Part shown: positions 61,720-64,000 of the stretch, piece by piece
How the letters are laid out: the number at the start of each line of letters is the position of its first letter
Numbering within the stretch: the stretch's first letter is position 1
Source of the DNA: Candidatus Sulfotelmatobacter sp.
Lineage (GTDB): Bacteria > Acidobacteriota > Terriglobia > Terriglobales > Acidobacteriaceae
Reading direction: 5' to 3'
Length of the DNA: 64,000 nt
Assembly (NCBI GenBank): GCA_030041475.1
Contig: JASHNU010000030.1
Span: 1 to 64,000 of the forward strand
Translations under genes and position numbers: made by a program
Notes under the pieces: generated by a model
What the model was told of the DNA's origin: nothing
Databases searched by the model: none
The model's input: only the letters and a program-made list of their open reading frames with translations

Positions 61720-62982
61720 TCACCGCGCCCGAACTGCGACGAGTTCCGTTTCAAGCGGCACGCCGCGTGCAATCTTCACTCGCACCAGCGCCTCGAAGGG
61801 CTTGATCTGTCCCGAATTGCCTCCTGGAATCAGCTTCAGCAAGTGGTCGACCGAATCGGGGCGGCACACGAATTCGACAGCACCTTGTGTGCCGAAGGTT
61901 GTCGTGCCCGCCAAAATCATCACGTAGCGCGAAGGCTCGAGGCCGGGCACCAGACTGACGATGCCATAGTCTTCGATCATGGGCGAATCCGACGGTGTTG
62001 CCAAAAATCGGTCAGTTTCTCCGGGATGCGGGCGCTTGATAACGATGGACAGATCTCCCTGCCGCGGACCGGAAGGCACGCGCTCAAATACAAACTCCTG
62101 CGTACCCGGAATATCCAGCAGGGAAAGATTCTCGGAAGGCGAGCCCACAAAGATCAAATCGGTATTCTTAGCGTCATCGAGAGAGAACAAACTGCCGCGC
62201 TTGACGCGGAGCTGACGGCCGAGCGAGTCGAACAGCAGATCCAGTTCGTGAACGGCGAGCACTTCTCCTACGCCGGTGTACTGATCGCGCACGATGCCCT
62301 TGGGATCGTGTTTGGCATCGTAATAACGCATGCCGGTTTCGGGGCGTCCTACAAAGCCAGCATTGCTGTATATCGCACGAGGATCCTCCGGGCCGGAAAT
62401 GAAAGGTGCCCAGAATGTGCGCAGCGAGGCGCTGGCCGGCGTCGCCGTGGCCGCCACGGCCGAAGACTGCATTCGCCGGGTCCATAACAAGTCGCCTAAG
62501 GCTAGTAATGAGATCGCCAGCGCTGCAGACAAGCCGATGACGGCAACTCGCCAAGAGTAGCCGACCGCATCCTCGTGCAAGCTTTGGTCGCGTCCTTCTA
62601 AACGAGGCACGGCCTGCACATGGGAGTCTGCCGTGCGTTCCTCGAACAAGACGTGGTAGCTGCCCTTCGGCAGTTTGACGACGATTGTGTCTGCCGCCCC
62701 TTCCCCGGCGTAGTATTCCGCCAACTTTTGCCGCAAGCGGCCAGCCTGAACGCGAATGGTCGAGTCGGACTGTGGATCGAAGTCGGCCCGGCGCCCATAG
62801 ACTTCAGTGGCGATTTGATATTCCTTCAGAGGTTCGCCGGGATGATCGAGGGCATGTTTGGCCAGGTATTGCAGAAGCTTGCACAACGACTCGGCCCCGC
62901 GCAGGCTATGACTATTGGTAAGCCGATCTATTTCCTGAAAGTATTGATCCCGACCCGGCACTAAAGCCCGCGTTACGCCCAT
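61720..62982 (-). CDS. Membrane-anchored winged-helix transcriptional regulator
   Basis: 420 residues. An N-terminal OmpR/ToxR-like DNA-binding domain (about 20-110: EYQIATEVYGRRADFDPQSD, then STIRVQAGRLRQKLAEYYAG, VVKLPKGSYHVLFE) is followed by one transmembrane helix (VAVIGLSAALAISLLALGDL near 148) and a large outer domain of about 250 residues. Such proteins are common in Acidobacteria. It diverges from the TonB-receptor gene at 63216, so that receptor is its likely target. The signal sensed by the outer domain is unknown. Confidence 0.85.
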   Translation of the reverse strand: MGVTRALVPGRDQYFQEIDRLTNSHSLRGAESLCKLLQYLAKHALDHPGEPLKEYQIATEVYGRRADFDPQSDSTIRVQAGRLRQKLAEYYAGEGAADTIVVKLPKGSYHVLFEERTADSHVQAVPRLEGRDQSLHEDAVGYSWRVAVIGLSAALAISLLALGDLLWTRRMQSSAVAATATPASASLRTFWAPFISGPEDPRAIYSNAGFVGRPETGMRYYDAKHDPKGIVRDQYTGVGEVLAVHELDLLFDSLGRQLRVKRGSLFSLDDAKNTDLIFVGSPSENLSLLDIPGTQEFVFERVPSGPRQGDLSIVIKRPHPGETDRFLATPSDSPMIEDYGIVSLVPGLEPSRYVMILAGTTTFGTQGAVEFVCRPDSVDHLLKLIPGGNSGQIKPFEALVRVKIARGVPLETELVAVRAR

Positions 62983-63215
62983 GGCAACATCTTGTAACAG
63001 CTGACGGTATCGTATTGCAAACAGACCATTTTACTCCAGTAACCGTATCAAACCTAGTGATACGTGACGCCCCACCCGTTTTGTACTAAAACCTGCACCT
63101 CTGATGAATTCGCAAAGGATTTAGCTGCGAAACACCGCGACCCACGGGGGCGAGGGTTGCGGCTGCGGGTTTCTTTAATGAATCGCCTGTCGGGCGACCC
63201 CCAGTGGGAGGAAAT

Positions 63216-64000
63216 ATGCCAAAGAAGTTCTTCTTGCTCCTCGGAATTCTGGTGTGCATAGCCGCTGTCGCCTTCGGCCAGTCGAGCACGGGCACAATCG
63301 GCGGGTCAGTGCGAGACGCTCAAGGGGCGGTGATCCCGGACGCATCGGTCAGCATCACGAACCAGGGAACGAACCGAGCCGTCGAATTAAAGAGCAACGG
63401 CGACGGGCTCTTCACCTTGCCCGGACTCGATCCCGGCCCGTACAAGCTCGAAGTCAAGCAACCCGGCTTTCGTACCGAGACTAGGGTGGTGACGCTACAG
63501 ACCGCGCAAGTCCTGAGTCTCGATTTTTCCATGCAACCCGGCGAAGTCTCACAGACGATCGAGGTAACTGCAGGGACTCCGGTGGTGGATACGGCAACGT
63601 CCGGCGTGAGTGATGTCGTGGTTGGCCGTCAGGTCACCGATCTGCCACTGAACGGCCGCAACTTTACCGAGCTGGCTTCGCTGGTACCAGGCGTCACCCG
63701 CGGGCAGCCAGGCAACCAGCAAACAGGTCAAGGCAACCAGGCTGAGACTTTCCGTTATGCCACCAGCGGCGGTGGAGCGCTCTCCGTCAACGGAGTCCGT
63801 CTGCAGGCCAACAACTTCTTGTTCGACGGCATCGACAACAACGAATCGCTGGTGAACACGATTGTGTTCTTTGTGCCTCCGGACGCCATTCAGGAATTCC
63901 GCGTTGATACCAACGTAGCGCCCGCTGAATACGGCCGCGCCGGTGGCGGCGTGGTCAACGCAACCTACAAATCAGGCACGAACGACTGGCACGGTACGGG
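63216..64000 (+). CDS. TonB-dependent receptor, Oar-like (3'-truncated by window end)
   Basis: 261 complete codons are visible and the frame is open at the end of the window. The signal peptide (LLLGILVCIAAVAFGQ) is followed by the carboxypeptidase-regulatory domain (TGTIGGSVRDAQGAVIPDAS, about 24-105) and the plug start (VTDLPLNGRNFTELASLVPG, AIQEFRVDTNVAPAEYGRAG, SGTNDWHGTG). A GGGAGGAAAT stands before the ATG. Third receptor of this kind in the window; substrate unknown. Upstream gap 62983-63215 contains repeated GTATC/GATAC words (63007, 63045, 63059) but no gene. Confidence 0.9.
   Translation, partial: MPKKFFLLLGILVCIAAVAFGQSSTGTIGGSVRDAQGAVIPDASVSITNQGTNRAVELKSNGDGLFTLPGLDPGPYKLEVKQPGFRTETRVVTLQTAQVLSLDFSMQPGEVSQTIEVTAGTPVVDTATSGVSDVVVGRQVTDLPLNGRNFTELASLVPGVTRGQPGNQQTGQGNQAETFRYATSGGGALSVNGVRLQANNFLFDGIDNNESLVNTIVFFVPPDAIQEFRVDTNVAPAEYGRAGGGVVNATYKSGTNDWHGT

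Noticed and set aside
1-64000. CRISPR arrays, transposases, phage genes or rRNA
   Set aside because: No regularly spaced direct repeats of CRISPR size, no recombinase motifs and no rRNA-like stretches were seen.

Overview
The window looks like chromosomal DNA of an acidobacterium (Terriglobia/Koribacter-like). This is inferred from gene style, not from a marker gene. It holds three very large Oar-like TonB-dependent receptors with an N-terminal carboxypeptidase-regulatory domain, a serine/threonine kinase fused to a TPR region, a membrane-bound winged-helix regulator, an isolated LytTR protein, and tight operons with many GTG/TTG starts. GC content is moderately high.

Region 1 (2-25190) is an aromatic-compound catabolic island. 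It opens with a split PEP-synthase-like kinase (two subunits) separated by a cupin of the 2,4'-dihydroxyacetophenone dioxygenase type. A biotin carrier protein, a biotin-dependent carboxyltransferase and a HAD phosphatase follow. This gene set matches the logic of the Hpe/Acv pathways for acetovanillone and 4-hydroxyacetophenone: phosphorylate the phenol, carboxylate the methyl ketone, remove the phosphate. Next come a TonB-dependent receptor, a c-type cytochrome, a Tat-type amidohydrolase, an aldehyde dehydrogenase, protocatechuate 3,4-dioxygenase (pcaH, pcaG), a PQQ alcohol dehydrogenase with a haem domain, and a MetE-like methyltransferase. After a convergent HxlR regulator there is a second operon: a saccharopine-dehydrogenase-like reductase, an acyl-CoA ligase, a free-standing lipoyl domain, E1 alpha and beta subunits, and a TIM-barrel isomerase. 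The likely theme is uptake and oxidation of lignin-derived aromatics.

Region 2 (25371-33480) holds a kinase-TPR protein, a LytTR regulator and a second TonB-dependent receptor, followed by two strong hairpins.

Region 3 (33484-45840) is central catabolism: lutABC for L-lactate oxidation convergent with a lactate permease, a pair of MacB-type permeases without an ATPase, threonine dehydrogenase, and a four-gene hydroxyproline operon (epimerase plus three-subunit D-hydroxyproline dehydrogenase).

Region 4 (45866-52397, minus strand) is a compact arginine operon, argR-argC-argB-argF-argG-argH-N-acetylglutamate synthase, with two ARG boxes at its head.

Region 5 (52398-56711) is gene-poor. It holds a MerR regulator with a textbook operator, a SnoaL-like secreted protein, a membrane methyltransferase, a small lipoprotein and a fragment of a kinase-TPR gene.

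Region 6 (56712-64000) is for alpha-glucan use: a secreted GH13 enzyme, 4-alpha-glucanotransferase and an MFS sugar transporter. A membrane-bound winged-helix regulator diverges from the start of a third TonB-dependent receptor, which runs off the window. I found no rRNA, no convincing tRNA, no CRISPR array and no transposase.
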